Shown here one piece after another: positions 41,720-51,645 of a DNA stretch of 64,000 bases. This DNA comes from Streptomyces sp. TG1A-8 (GTDB taxonomy: Bacteria; Actinomycetota; Actinomycetes; Streptomycetales; Streptomycetaceae). A program made the position numbers and the translations under genes. The stretch spans positions 4,030,001 through 4,094,000 of the forward strand of contig NZ_JASTLB010000001.1 of assembly GCF_030499535.1 (NCBI RefSeq), written 5' to 3'. Below the pieces are notes generated by a model. It made no database searches, had not been told where the DNA came from, and saw only the letters and a list, made by a program, of their open reading frames with translations. Every line of letters starts with the position of its first letter. Positions within the stretch are counted from its first letter, which is position 1.

Positions 41720-42403
41720 TCAGCGGGCGCCGCCCGCGTAGGGCTGTCCGACCCCCCACGCCTCCCACATCGCCGCCGCGAACGCCCCCGCCACCTTGTG
41801 CTCGCCGCTCGCGTTCGGGTGCGTGCCGTCGTAGGTGTCGGCGTCGATGTCGTACGCGTCCGGCGGCGAGGCCAGCAGCAGCGGGGAGCGGGGCTCGTCC
41901 AGGTCGGCGACCGTCTTGGCGAGCAGGGTGTTGAAGAGGTCCACCTGGGCGGCGAAGGACGGGTCCGTCCGGGCCCGGACGTTCGGGATCACCGGCAGCA
42001 GCACCATGCGGACGCGCGGCCGGGCCCCGCGCGCACCGGTGACGAAGTCCCGTACGTTGTGCGCCGTCTGCTCGGCGTTCGTGTAGAAGCCCAGGTCGAT
42101 CAGGCCGAGGGAGACCAGCAGGACGTCGGCCCGGTGCTCGCGCACGGCCGCGCCGATCCGCGGCGCCATGTGCAGCCAGCCCTCGCCCCAGCCGGCCAGG
42201 TGGGCGCGGGGGAAGCCCGGTTCGGCGTAGGCGTACGACGTCGGCGCCCCGGCGGCCTGGTCGTACAGCTCCTCGCGCGGGCCGACGAACGTGAACGGCT
42301 CGCCGTACGTCTCGCACAGGTGGCGCCACAGCCGGTAGCGCCAAGTGTGTTCACCCGCGCTCCCGATCGTCATGGAGTCACCCACGGGCATGAACCTGAG
42401 CAT
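41720..42403 (-). CDS. SGNH/GDSL-type hydrolase
   Basis: 227 residues. Block I is MPVGDSMTIGSAG with the nucleophile Ser of GDS (about residue 9), and block V is DGTHPNASGEHK with the Asp-His pair. Block III, normally GxND, reads LGLIDLGF here, so the usual oxyanion-hole Asn is replaced. No signal peptide, so it is probably cytoplasmic. The ATG at 42403 is chosen because CATCAT (42410-42415) stands 6 nt before it; an internal ATG at 42391 is possible. It diverges from the exported propeller-like protein. Esterase or acetylhydrolase activity is likely, substrate unknown. Confidence 0.85.
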   Translation of the reverse strand: MLRFMPVGDSMTIGSAGEHTWRYRLWRHLCETYGEPFTFVGPREELYDQAAGAPTSYAYAEPGFPRAHLAGWGEGWLHMAPRIGAAVREHRADVLLVSLGLIDLGFYTNAEQTAHNVRDFVTGARGARPRVRMVLLPVIPNVRARTDPSFAAQVDLFNTLLAKTVADLDEPRSPLLLASPPDAYDIDADTYDGTHPNASGEHKVAGAFAAAMWEAWGVGQPYAGGAR

Positions 42404-42496
42404 CCGCTCATGATGGACGATCGCGCGGGCGGGCGGAGTGTGAGGCCCGCCACGTCAGGTGCCGGCGACCGGCGCCGGGGATGGCAGGCTTGGGGC

Positions 42497-43459
42497 ATGC
42501 GCCGACCGTCCGCCGTCCTTGCCGGAGTGCTGCTCGCGGGTTGCTGTGCCCTGCCCGCCTCCGCCGCCGACGGTGACCGGGGGTTCACCATCAAGGACCC
42601 CCGGATCACCGAGTCCAGCGGCCTGGCCGCCTCCCACCTGCACCCGGGGGTCTACTGGACGCACAACGACAGCGACGACGGGCCGTACCTGTACGCCGTG
42701 GACAGCGCGACCGGGAAGACCGTCGCCACCGTCACCCTGCGCGGCATCGGCTCCCCGCGTGACGTGGAGGCCGTCTCGATCGGCCCCGGCAACCAGATCT
42801 ACGTCGGCGACATCGGCGACAACCTCGGCGGGAAGTGGCCGTACGTGTGGATCTACCGGCTGCCCGAGCCGAAGGTGCTGGAGGACCAGGCGGTCACGGC
42901 CGTGCAGTACGTCGTGAAGTACGCCGACGGGGCGCGGGACGCCGAGTCGCTGGTGGTGCACCCGAAGACCGGGCGGGTGTACATCATCGACAAGAACCAG
43001 GACGGCGGGCACCTGTACCAGGGGCCCGCGCACCTGTCGGCCTCCGGCGCGAACGTTTTCGAGCCGGTCGCCCCGGTGGACCTGTGGGCCACCGACGCGG
43101 CCTTCTCCCCGGACGGGCGGCAGCTCGCGGTGCGCGGCTACTTCGGCGGTGTCTACTACGGCTTCGACGGCGGCCGGATCAAGCGCGAGGGGCGGCTCGA
43201 CGTGCCCCTGCAGGGGCAGGGCGAGTCCCTGACCTACTCCGCCGACGGCACCAGGCTGATGTACGGCAGCGAGGGCGCGGACAGTTCGGTGCAGGCCGAG
43301 GACGCGCCGGGCCGGAGCTCCGGCCCGGCGTCCCCGGGGAGCGGCGGCTCCGCCGCGGGCGGGGGCGGTGCCGGGACGAGCGGGGGCGTCGGGCTGGGGG
43401 CCGTCGTCGCCGTCGGCGCGGTCGTCCTCCTGTGGATGCGGCGGCGGCGCAGGAGCTGA
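42497..43459 (+). CDS. Exported beta-propeller-like protein with C-terminal membrane anchor
   Basis: 320 residues. The N-terminus (MRRPSAVLAGVLLAGCCALP) contains both a lipobox LAGC (Cys16) and, eight to ten residues later, a signal peptidase I site ASA-AD. The body has repeated propeller-type strands: DPRITESSGLAAS, YWTHNDSDDGPYLYAVD, YVGDIGDNLGG, VHPKTGRVYIIDKNQ and FSPDGRQLAVRGY. A Gly/Ser linker precedes a final helix GLGAVVAVGAVVLLWM and RRRRRS, a stop-transfer tail. So it is probably an extracellular domain held at the membrane. CAGGCT (42485-42490) lies 6 nt before the ATG. Enzymatic role unknown. Confidence 0.82.
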   Translation: MRRPSAVLAGVLLAGCCALPASAADGDRGFTIKDPRITESSGLAASHLHPGVYWTHNDSDDGPYLYAVDSATGKTVATVTLRGIGSPRDVEAVSIGPGNQIYVGDIGDNLGGKWPYVWIYRLPEPKVLEDQAVTAVQYVVKYADGARDAESLVVHPKTGRVYIIDKNQDGGHLYQGPAHLSASGANVFEPVAPVDLWATDAAFSPDGRQLAVRGYFGGVYYGFDGGRIKREGRLDVPLQGQGESLTYSADGTRLMYGSEGADSSVQAEDAPGRSSGPASPGSGGSAAGGGGAGTSGGVGLGAVVAVGAVVLLWMRRRRRS

Positions 43460-43591
43460 GGCGGCACGCGCCGCCGGTCCCGGCGCGAGCCGGACTCCGG
43501 TGGCACCGGCGGCGCCCCGGAGGGGAAGCGGACGGGCGGGCGGCCCGGGACCGGCCCCGGCGGGAGGCCGGCCCGCACGGTGACGCGGAAA

Positions 43592-43623
43592 GGGGGCGCC
43601 CGGTGCACGCACCGGGCGCCCCC
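43592..43623 (-). terminator. Terminator of serC
   Basis: A perfect 15-bp stem, GGGGGCGCCCGGTGC (43592-43606) with its complement (43609-43623). On the minus strand it follows the serC stop and is succeeded by TTTCC. It can also stop rightward transcription. Confidence 0.8.
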
Positions 43624-43644
43624 GCAGCCGTGGGGCGGTGTCCG

Positions 43645-44772
<1,128 letters not shown>

Positions 44773-44935
44773 TTAGCCGCTGGGGGAAACCGGGGCGAAG
44801 CGACGTCCGTCGGGTGAGACGGCTTTTCACCGGGTGTCCGAGGGGGCCGCGCCCCCGGACCCCGGCCCGGCGGGGCCCCGTCCGCGGGCCCCGGGCGGGC
44901 TGCCCGTACCGGGCGCGGGCTGGTTTGCTGGGCGT

Positions 44936-47785
44936 ATGACGGATCTCGCGGGTGAACTGCGCAGGACGGTCCGGGGCGAGGTCGGCTTCGACGCCGCCTC
45001 CCGGGCGCTCGTGACCATGGACGCCTCCAACTACCGGCGGGTCCCCCTCGGGGTCGTGGCCCCCCGGGACGCCGAGGACGTCGCGGCGGTGCTGGAGGTG
45101 TGCCGGGCGCGCGGGGTCCCGGTGGTCGCGCGGGGCGGGGGCACCTCCATCGCGGGGCAGGCCACCGGCACCGGCGTGGTGCTGGACTTCACCCGGCACA
45201 TGAACGGCCTGCTGGAGCTGGATCCGGCCGCCCGCACCGCCGTCGTCCAGCCCGGCCTCGTCCTCGACCGCCTCCAGGAGGCCGCCGCCCCGCACGGCCT
45301 GCGCTTCGGCCCCGACCCGTCCACCCACAGCCGGTGCACGCTCGGCGGGATGATCGGCAACAACTCCTGCGGCTCCCACTCGGTCGCCTGGGGAACCACC
45401 GCGGACAGCGTGCGCGAGCTGTCCGTGCTCACCGCGCGCGGGCGGCGGCTGCGGCTCGGGCGGGACTGGGCGGGGGCGCCGGACGGGCTGCGAGAACTGG
45501 CCGAAACCGAGCGGGCCCGGCTGCGCACCGGCTTCCCCGACCTGCCCCGCCGCATCTCCGGGTACGCCCTGGACGCGCTGCTGCCCGAGAACGGCGCCGA
45601 CGTCGCCCGCTCCTTCTGCGGCTCCGAGGGCACCCTCGGGGTGCTCACGGAGGCCGTCGTGCGCCTGGTCGAGGCCCCGCGCGCGCGTGCGCTCGCGGTG
45701 CTGGCGTACGCCGACGAGGGCGCTGCCGCCGAGGCCGCCGCCGGACTCCTCCCGCTCGGGCCGCTGACGGTGGAGGGCATGGCCGCCGACCTGGTCCGCC
45801 GGCCGGCCGGGCTGCCCCGGGGCGGCGCCTGGCTGTTCGTGGAGACCGGGGGGCGGACGGCGGCCGAGGCGCACGCGCGTGCCGGGGCGGTCGTCCGGGC
45901 GGCCGACGTGACCGACTCCCTCGTGGTGACCGACCCGGCGGCCCAGCGGGCCCTGTGGCGCATCCGCGAGGACGCCGCCGGCACCGCCACCCGGATGCCC
46001 GACGGCTCCGAGGCCTGGCCCGGCTGGGAGGACTGCGCGGTGCCGCCCGCCCGGCTCGGCGCCTACCTGCGCGACTTCCGCGCCCTGCTCGCCGCCCACG
46101 GCCTGCGGGGCACGCCCTACGGCCACTTCGGGGACGGCTGCATCCACGTCCGCGTCGACTTCGACCTGCTCACCGCGGCGGGCGTCGGCCGCTTCCGGCG
46201 CTTCTCCGAGGAACTGGCCGACCTGGTCGTCGCCCACGGCGGCTCGCTGTCCGGGGAGCACGGCGACGGGCAGGCCCGCGCGGAACTGCTGCCGCGCATG
46301 TACGGCGAGGGGACGGTGCGCCTCTTCGAGCGGGCCAAGGCGGTCTGGGACCCCGACGACCTGCTCAACCCCGGCGTGCTGGTCCGCCCGGCCCCGCTGG
46401 ACGAGGGCCTGCGCTTCTCGGTCCTGCCGCGCCGCCCGGTCGACGTCGCCTTCGGCTACCCGGCCGACGGCGGCGACTTCCGGGCGGCCGTCCGCCGCTG
46501 CGTCGGCGTCGCCAAGTGCCGCACGGCCACCGTGGCCGGGCCCGCCGTGATGTGCCCCTCCTTCCGGGCGACCGGCGAGGAGGAGCACTCCACCCGGGGA
46601 CGGGCCCGGCTGCTGCACGAGATGCTCGCGGGCGACGTCGTCACGGACGGCTGGCGCTCACCGGAGGTGCGCGACGCCCTGGACCTGTGCCTGGCCTGCA
46701 AGGGCTGCCGCTCGGACTGCCCGGTCGGCGTCGACATGGCCACCTACAAGGCCGAGTTCCTGCACCACCACTACGCCGGCCGGCGCCGCCCGGCCGCCCA
46801 CTACGCGCTGGGGTGGCTGCCGGTGTGGCTGCGCTGGGCGGCCCGCACGCGCACCGCCCCGCTGGTCAACGCGCTCGCCTCCGTCCGCCCGGCGGCCGGC
46901 CTGGCCAGGCGGCTCGCCGGGATCACGCCGGAGCGGGAGATCCCCCGCCTGGCGCGGGAGCCGTTCACCCGCTGGTGGCGCCGGCGGCGGAAGCGCTCCC
47001 GCGCCGCCGGGGCGCCGGTCGTGCTGTGGCCCGACACCTTCACCGAGCACCTCTCGCCCTCCGTCGGCCGGGCGGCCGTGCGGGTCCTGGAAGCGGCGGG
47101 CCTGCGCCCCGTCCCCCCGCCGTCCCGCCCCCTGGGCGGCACCGTCTGCTGCGGCCTGACCTACGTCTCCACCGGCCAGCTCGACCGGGCCCGCGCGGTG
47201 CTGCGCCGCACACTGGACCTCATGGAACCGGTGCTGCGGACCGACGCCCCCGTCGTCGTCCTGGAACCGAGCTGCGCGGCGGCCCTCCGCTCCGACCTGC
47301 CCGAACTCCTGCACGACGACCCGCGCGCGGCCCGCCTCGCCGCCCGCGTCCTCACCTTCGCCGAAGCGCTGGAGCGGCACGCCCCCGACTGGACCCCGCC
47401 CGCCCTGAACCGCCCGGTCACCGGTCAGACCCACTGCCACCAGCACGCCGTCCTCGGTGACGGCGCCGACCGCCGCCTGCGCGCGGCCGCGGGCCTGACC
47501 GGCGAGCTGACCGGCGGCTGCTGTGGCCTCGCCGGCGACTTCGGCTTCGGGAAGGGCCACTTCGAGGTCTCGCGCACCTGCGCCGAGGAGCAGCTGCTGC
47601 CCGCCGTGCGGCAGGCGCCCCCGGACGCGGTGGTCCTGTCGGACGGCTACTCCTGCCGTACCCAGCTGGAACAGCTCGCCGGCGTGCGGGGACGCCACCT
47701 GGCGGAGGCGCTGGCGGAAGGGCTCGCGGCAGGGCGGGCGGAGGCGCCGGTGGAGGCGAAGGGGACGGTGGAGGCGGGGGAGTAG
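44936..47785 (+). CDS. FAD-binding and (Fe-S)-binding oxidoreductase (D-2-hydroxyacid dehydrogenase type)
   Basis: 949-residue fusion. FAD-binding type-4 domain about 35-215 (VPVVARGGGTSIAGQATGTG and GGMIGNNSCGSHSV), FAD-oxidase C-terminal domain about 240-480 (TPYGHFGDGCIHVRVD, GSLSGEHGDGQARA), then a 4Fe-4S dicluster region with CVGVAKC, and CLACKGCRSDCPVGVD (about 582-597), then two CCG domains (TVCCGLTYVSTGQ, GGCCGLAGDFGFGKGH). The layout matches YdiJ/D-lactate or D-2-hydroxyglutarate dehydrogenases that pass electrons to quinone. One Cys of the first cluster set appears as the CPSF type, so ligand count needs checking. ATG 44936 is 6 nt after TTTGCT. Monocistronic. Confidence 0.9.
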   Translation: MTDLAGELRRTVRGEVGFDAASRALVTMDASNYRRVPLGVVAPRDAEDVAAVLEVCRARGVPVVARGGGTSIAGQATGTGVVLDFTRHMNGLLELDPAARTAVVQPGLVLDRLQEAAAPHGLRFGPDPSTHSRCTLGGMIGNNSCGSHSVAWGTTADSVRELSVLTARGRRLRLGRDWAGAPDGLRELAETERARLRTGFPDLPRRISGYALDALLPENGADVARSFCGSEGTLGVLTEAVVRLVEAPRARALAVLAYADEGAAAEAAAGLLPLGPLTVEGMAADLVRRPAGLPRGGAWLFVETGGRTAAEAHARAGAVVRAADVTDSLVVTDPAAQRALWRIREDAAGTATRMPDGSEAWPGWEDCAVPPARLGAYLRDFRALLAAHGLRGTPYGHFGDGCIHVRVDFDLLTAAGVGRFRRFSEELADLVVAHGGSLSGEHGDGQARAELLPRMYGEGTVRLFERAKAVWDPDDLLNPGVLVRPAPLDEGLRFSVLPRRPVDVAFGYPADGGDFRAAVRRCVGVAKCRTATVAGPAVMCPSFRATGEEEHSTRGRARLLHEMLAGDVVTDGWRSPEVRDALDLCLACKGCRSDCPVGVDMATYKAEFLHHHYAGRRRPAAHYALGWLPVWLRWAARTRTAPLVNALASVRPAAGLARRLAGITPEREIPRLAREPFTRWWRRRRKRSRAAGAPVVLWPDTFTEHLSPSVGRAAVRVLEAAGLRPVPPPSRPLGGTVCCGLTYVSTGQLDRARAVLRRTLDLMEPVLRTDAPVVVLEPSCAAALRSDLPELLHDDPRAARLAARVLTFAEALERHAPDWTPPALNRPVTGQTHCHQHAVLGDGADRRLRAAAGLTGELTGGCCGLAGDFGFGKGHFEVSRTCAEEQLLPAVRQAPPDAVVLSDGYSCRTQLEQLAGVRGRHLAEALAEGLAAGRAEAPVEAKGTVEAGE

Positions 47786-47798
47786 GTGGAAGGCCGGC

Positions 47799-47840
47799 GT
47801 GCGTCCGCGCCGCGGGGGCGGTGTGCGTCCGCGCCGCGGG
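47799..47840. repeat. 18-bp direct repeat downstream of the FAD/Fe-S gene
   Basis: GTGCGTCCGCGCCGCGGG occurs at 47799-47816 and again at 47823-47840 (24-bp period, 6-bp spacer). No coding role; possibly a replication slippage product. No clear terminator is seen here. Confidence 0.75.
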
Positions 47841-47991
47841 CGCCGTCGGCCGCCCGGCATCCGAACACGGCGCGTCTCAGCATCCAGGACAGGCACGTAC
47901 CAGGTGCACACTCCTGTCGAGGTCCATTACCCTGGACTCAGTAGTACATCCAGATGAACATGATCCGTTCCGAGACAGCCCAGGACCGCCC

Positions 47992-48936
47992 GTGACCTCC
48001 TCCAGCGCCGCCGCACCCTCGACGCGACACGCGCCCGGCTCCGGCGGCGGCCCGGGTCGGTTCGGCTCCCCCGGCTCCCTCGGTCCCGTCGGGCTGGTGC
48101 TGGCCGGGGGCGTCTCGGTGCAGTTCGGCGGGGCGCTCGCGGTGACCCTCATGCCGAGGGCGGGCGCACTCGGCATCGTCACGCTGCGGCTCCTCGCGTC
48201 GGCCGTGGTCCTGCTGCTGGTCTGCCGGCCCCGGCTGCGCGGCCACTCGCGCTCCGACTGGGGCACGGTGATCGCGTTCGGGATCGCCATGGGCGCGATG
48301 AACAGCCTGTTCTACGAGGCGATCGCCCGCATCCCCCTGGGTCCCGCCGTCACCCTGGAGGTCCTCGGCCCGCTGGCCCTGTCCGTCCTGGCCTCCCGCC
48401 GGATCGCCAACGCCCTCTGGGCCGGGCTGGCCCTCGCGGGTGTCTTCCTGCTCGGCGGCGGAAACTTCGGCACCCTGGACCCCATAGGCGTGGTCTACGG
48501 CCTGGGGGCCGGCGCCATGTGGGCGGCTTACATCATCTTCAGCGCCCGTACCGGCCGCCGCTTCCCGCAGGCGGACGGGCTGGCCCTCGCCATGACGGTG
48601 GCGGCCCTGCTGGCCCTGCCGATGGGCACCGCCGAGGCCGGCACCCGCCTCCTGAACCCCGTCACCCTCGGTCTCGGCTCGGCCGTCGCCATGCTCTCCT
48701 CGGTCCTGCCCTACACCCTCGAACTCCTGGCCCTGCGCCGCCTGCCCGCCTCCACCTTCGCCGTCCTCATGAGCCTGGAACCGGCCCTCGCGGCAACGGC
48801 CGGCTTCCTGGTCCTCGGCCAGGCGCTCTCCGCCACCGAGGTCGCCGCGATCGCCCTGGTCATCGTCGCGAGCATCGGTGCGGTACGCACGCGGGTGGCC
48901 CGGGGGAAGGCGCCGGAGCCGGTTCCGGAGGCCTGA
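47992..48936 (+). CDS. DMT-superfamily EamA transporter (RhtA-like)
   Basis: 314 residues with ten membrane helices in two EamA repeats (about 35-160 and 175-300). The first repeat contains VQFGGALAVTLMPRAGALGI and the second VGTRLLNPV-like sequence with LMSLEPALAATAGFLVLGQA, close to RhtA, the threonine/homoserine exporter. A 30-residue Ser/Gly/Pro cytoplasmic N-terminus precedes helix 1. GTG 47992 has AGGA 6 nt before it. Amino-acid or drug export is likely. An 11-bp-plus hairpin terminator follows, isolating it from the downstream operon. Confidence 0.9.
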   Translation: MTSSSAAAPSTRHAPGSGGGPGRFGSPGSLGPVGLVLAGGVSVQFGGALAVTLMPRAGALGIVTLRLLASAVVLLLVCRPRLRGHSRSDWGTVIAFGIAMGAMNSLFYEAIARIPLGPAVTLEVLGPLALSVLASRRIANALWAGLALAGVFLLGGGNFGTLDPIGVVYGLGAGAMWAAYIIFSARTGRRFPQADGLALAMTVAALLALPMGTAEAGTRLLNPVTLGLGSAVAMLSSVLPYTLELLALRRLPASTFAVLMSLEPALAATAGFLVLGQALSATEVAAIALVIVASIGAVRTRVARGKAPEPVPEA

Positions 48937-48968
48937 CGGGGCGGTTCCGGGGCCGTCCGGTCACCCGC

Positions 48969-48995
48969 GGACGGCCTCCGGCCCGGAGGCCGTCC
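48969..48995 (+). terminator. Terminator after the EamA gene
   Basis: A perfect 12-bp stem, GGACGGCCTCCG (48969-48980) with CGGAGGCCGTCC (48984-48995), and a 3-nt loop. A CCGCCCCGCC-type tandem repeat follows to about 49040. Confidence 0.8.
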
Positions 48996-49082
48996 CATCC
49001 GTCCCGCCCGCCCCGCCCGCCCCGCCCGCCCCGTCCGCGTCGGCCCCGGCCCGTCGACCCCGTCGTGCCCAGCGCCAAATTC

Positions 49083-49123
49083 ATGCAAGCACGCTTGATT
49101 GTTTCTCGGGGCGCTGCCATGCT
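49083..49123 (+). promoter_or_regulatory. Promoter and TetR-type operator of the 49-59 kb operon
   Basis: -35 TTGATT (49095-49100), a 17-nt spacer and -10 CATGCT (49118-49123) lie 6 nt before the first ATG, so the mRNA is leaderless. CAAGC-AC-GCTTG (49086-49097) is a perfect palindrome overlapping the -35. Palindromes of this kind are common TetR operators, and the last gene of the operon encodes a TetR protein, so autoregulation is likely. Confidence 0.65.
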
Positions 49124-49129
49124 CCCCCC

Positions 49130-49924
49130 ATGTCCGACCCGATGCGCGTCCACGACGACCTGTGTGAGGAAAGCGCCCAACTCGATTTCCTGGTGGCCGA
49201 GTTGAGTGAAGAGGAGTGGGGCCGGGCGACGCCCGCGCCCCGGTGGGACATCGCCCACCAGATCGCCCACCTGCACTGGACGGACCACGCCGCCCTGCTC
49301 GCCCTCACGGACGAGGACGGCTTCCGCGGGGTCGTGGAGAAGGCGCTCGCCGCGCCCGGCTCCTTCGTCGACGAGGCGGCCGAGGAGGGCGCCCGCCTCC
49401 CGCCCGCCGAACTGCTGGCGCGGTGGCGGCAGGAGCGGGCCGCGCTGGACACGGCGTTGCGGGCGGCACCGGGCGGCAGCCGGTTCCCCTGGTTCGGACC
49501 GCCCATGTCGGCTGCCTCCATGGCCACCGGGCGGCTCATGGAGACCTGGGCCCATGGGCAGGACGTGGCAGACGCCCTGGGTGTGGTGCGCGCACCCACC
49601 GACCGGCTCTGTCATGTGGTCCGCATCGGGGTGCGAGCCCGGGACTTCGCGTTCGGGGCGCGGGGACTGCCCGTGCCCGAGGAGGAGTTCCGCATCGAGG
49701 TCCGGGCGCCCTCGGGCGAACTGTGGGCGTTCGGTCCCGAGGACGCCCGGCAGCGGGTCACCGGTCCGGCCCTGGACTTCTGCCTGCTCGTCACCCAGCG
49801 CGCGCACCGTGCCGACCTCGGCGTCCGGGCCGAGGGCCCGGACGCCAACCGCTGGCTGGACATCGCCCAGGCCTTCGCGGGCCCACCCGGCACCGGCCGT
49901 CCCCCGAAGGACACCGGCCGGTGA
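49130..49924 (+). CDS. TIGR03084 family metal-binding protein
   Basis: 264 residues of the DinB/maleylpyruvate-isomerase superfamily, TIGR03084 branch. The metal site is probably formed by His in WDIAHQIAHLHWTDHAALL and by METWAHGQDVADALG. A C-terminal sterol-carrier-like extension (about 190-255) contains EEFRIEVRAPSGELWAFG. This family typically sits in operons with AtuA and acyl-CoA carboxylases, as here; its reaction is unknown. It is the first gene of the operon, with a leaderless ATG at 49130 and a GTGA overlap (49921-49924) with the next gene. Confidence 0.88.
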   Translation: MSDPMRVHDDLCEESAQLDFLVAELSEEEWGRATPAPRWDIAHQIAHLHWTDHAALLALTDEDGFRGVVEKALAAPGSFVDEAAEEGARLPPAELLARWRQERAALDTALRAAPGGSRFPWFGPPMSAASMATGRLMETWAHGQDVADALGVVRAPTDRLCHVVRIGVRARDFAFGARGLPVPEEEFRIEVRAPSGELWAFGPEDARQRVTGPALDFCLLVTQRAHRADLGVRAEGPDANRWLDIAQAFAGPPGTGRPPKDTGR

Positions 49925-51645
49925 GTGCCGGGCCCCGGCCGGGAAGCCTGCGCATCGGCAACTTCTCCGGCTTCTACGGGGACCGCTCCGCCGCCCTGCG
50001 GGAGATGCTGACCGGCGGGGAGGTCGACGTCCTCACCGGTGACTACCTCGCCGAACTCACCATGCTCATCCTCGGCCGCGACCGGCTGGGGGACCCGGCC
50101 GCCGGATACGCCCGCACCTTCCTGCGCCAGCTGGAGGACTGCCTCGGCCTCGCGCACGAGCGCGGGGTGCGGATCGTCAGCAACGCGGGCGGCCTCAACC
50201 CGGCCGGACTCGCCGGCGCCGTGCGGGAGCTGGCCGGCCGGCTCGGCGTCCCGGTGCGGGTCGCGCACGTCGAGGGCGACGACCTGACCGCCTCCCACCC
50301 GGGCGCCCTGGCCGCCCACGCCTACCTCGGCGGCTTCGGCATCGCCGCGTGCCTGCGGGCCGGCGCCGACGTCGTGATCACCGGCCGGGTGACCGACGCG
50401 GCCCTCGTCACCGGGCCCGCCGCCGCCCACTTCGGCTGGCGGCCCGGGGACCACGACCGGCTCGCGGGCGCCGTCGTCGCCGGGCACGTCCTGGAGTGCG
50501 GGACGCAGGCGACCGGCGGGAACTACGCCTTCTTCGAGGAGGGGGACGTACGCCGTCCCGGCTTCCCGCTCGCCGAGGTCCACGCCGACGGCAGCAGCGT
50601 GATCACCAAGCATCCCGGCACCGGCGGCTTCGTCGACGTCGGCACGGTCACCGCCCAGCTGCTGTACGAGACCGCCGGCGCCCGCTACCCCGGGCCCGAC
50701 GTCACCGCCCGGCTGGACACCGTGCGGCTGAGCCGGGACGGGCCGGACCGGGTGCGTGTCGAGGGGGTGCGCGGGGAGGCGCCGCCGCCCGCCCTCAAGG
50801 TCGGTCTCAACCGGCTGGGCGGCTTCCGCAACGAGATCGTCTTCGTCCTCACCGGTCTCGGCGTCGAGGCCAAGGCGGCCCTCGTCCGGGAACAGCTGGC
50901 CGGCGTCCTCGCCGCGTCACCGCCGGACGAGGTCCGCTGGGAGCTGGTCCGCACCGACCGTGCCGACGCCGACAGCGAGGAGACGGCCAGCGCCCTGCTG
51001 CGGCTCGTCGTGCGGGACGCGGACCAGCGGGTCGTCGGGCGGGCGCTGAGCGGGGCCGCGATCGAGCTGGCCCTGGCCAGCTACCCCGGATTCCACGTGC
51101 TGGCCCCACCCGGTAAGGGCGAGCCCTACGGAGTCTTCGAGGACGTGTCCGTCCCCCAGAGTGCCGTCGACCACGTGGCGGTCCTCCACGACGGGCGCCG
51201 TATCCCTGTGGCACCGGCCTACGACGCCCCCGTGACCGACGGTCCCACCGGGACACCGCCCCTCCAGGTACCGCTCCCCGAACCACCCCTGCCCGCCCCC
51301 CTCCCGCCCGGCCCCACCCGCCGCGCCCCCCTCGGCCTGGTCGCCGGGGCCCGCAGCGGGGACAAGGGCGGCGACGCCAACGTCGGGGTGTGGGCGCGGT
51401 CGGAGGAGGCCTGGCGCTGGCTCGCGCACGAGCTGACCGCCGACCGGTTCCGGGAGCTGATCCCCGAAAGCCGCGGCCTGCCCGTCACCCGGCACGCGCT
51501 GCCGAACCTGCGCGCCCTCAACTTCGTCGTGACGGGGATCCTCGGCGCGGGCGTCGCCGCCCGGCACCGCTTCGACCCGCAGGCCAAAGCGCTCGGCGAA
51601 TGGCTGCGCTCCCGCCACCTGGACATCCCGGAGGCCCTGCTGTGA
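49921..51645 (+). CDS. AtuA family protein with C-terminal ferredoxin-fold domain
   Basis: 574 residues. The AtuA/DUF1446 domain covers about 8-450: LRIGNFSGFYGDRSAALREM, then VSNAGGLNPAGLAGAV, DVVITGRVTDAALVTGP and LECGTQATGGNYAFF. The C-terminal AtuA-like ferredoxin-fold domain (about 470-570) begins APLGLVAGARSGDKGGDANV. AtuA is needed for growth on acyclic terpenes in Pseudomonas, yet its reaction is unknown; the conserved Asp, Gly and His loops suggest an enzyme. A Pro-rich linker joins the domains. GTG 49921 overlaps the preceding stop and its own end overlaps the next start (GTGA at 51642). Confidence 0.88.
   Translation: MSAGPRPGSLRIGNFSGFYGDRSAALREMLTGGEVDVLTGDYLAELTMLILGRDRLGDPAAGYARTFLRQLEDCLGLAHERGVRIVSNAGGLNPAGLAGAVRELAGRLGVPVRVAHVEGDDLTASHPGALAAHAYLGGFGIAACLRAGADVVITGRVTDAALVTGPAAAHFGWRPGDHDRLAGAVVAGHVLECGTQATGGNYAFFEEGDVRRPGFPLAEVHADGSSVITKHPGTGGFVDVGTVTAQLLYETAGARYPGPDVTARLDTVRLSRDGPDRVRVEGVRGEAPPPALKVGLNRLGGFRNEIVFVLTGLGVEAKAALVREQLAGVLAASPPDEVRWELVRTDRADADSEETASALLRLVVRDADQRVVGRALSGAAIELALASYPGFHVLAPPGKGEPYGVFEDVSVPQSAVDHVAVLHDGRRIPVAPAYDAPVTDGPTGTPPLQVPLPEPPLPAPLPPGPTRRAPLGLVAGARSGDKGGDANVGVWARSEEAWRWLAHELTADRFRELIPESRGLPVTRHALPNLRALNFVVTGILGAGVAARHRFDPQAKALGEWLRSRHLDIPEALL

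Noticed and set aside
48996..49040. CCGCCCCGCC tandem block as a CRISPR or regulatory array
   Set aside because: Units are too short and have no distinct spacers; it is simple-sequence GC repeat after a terminator.
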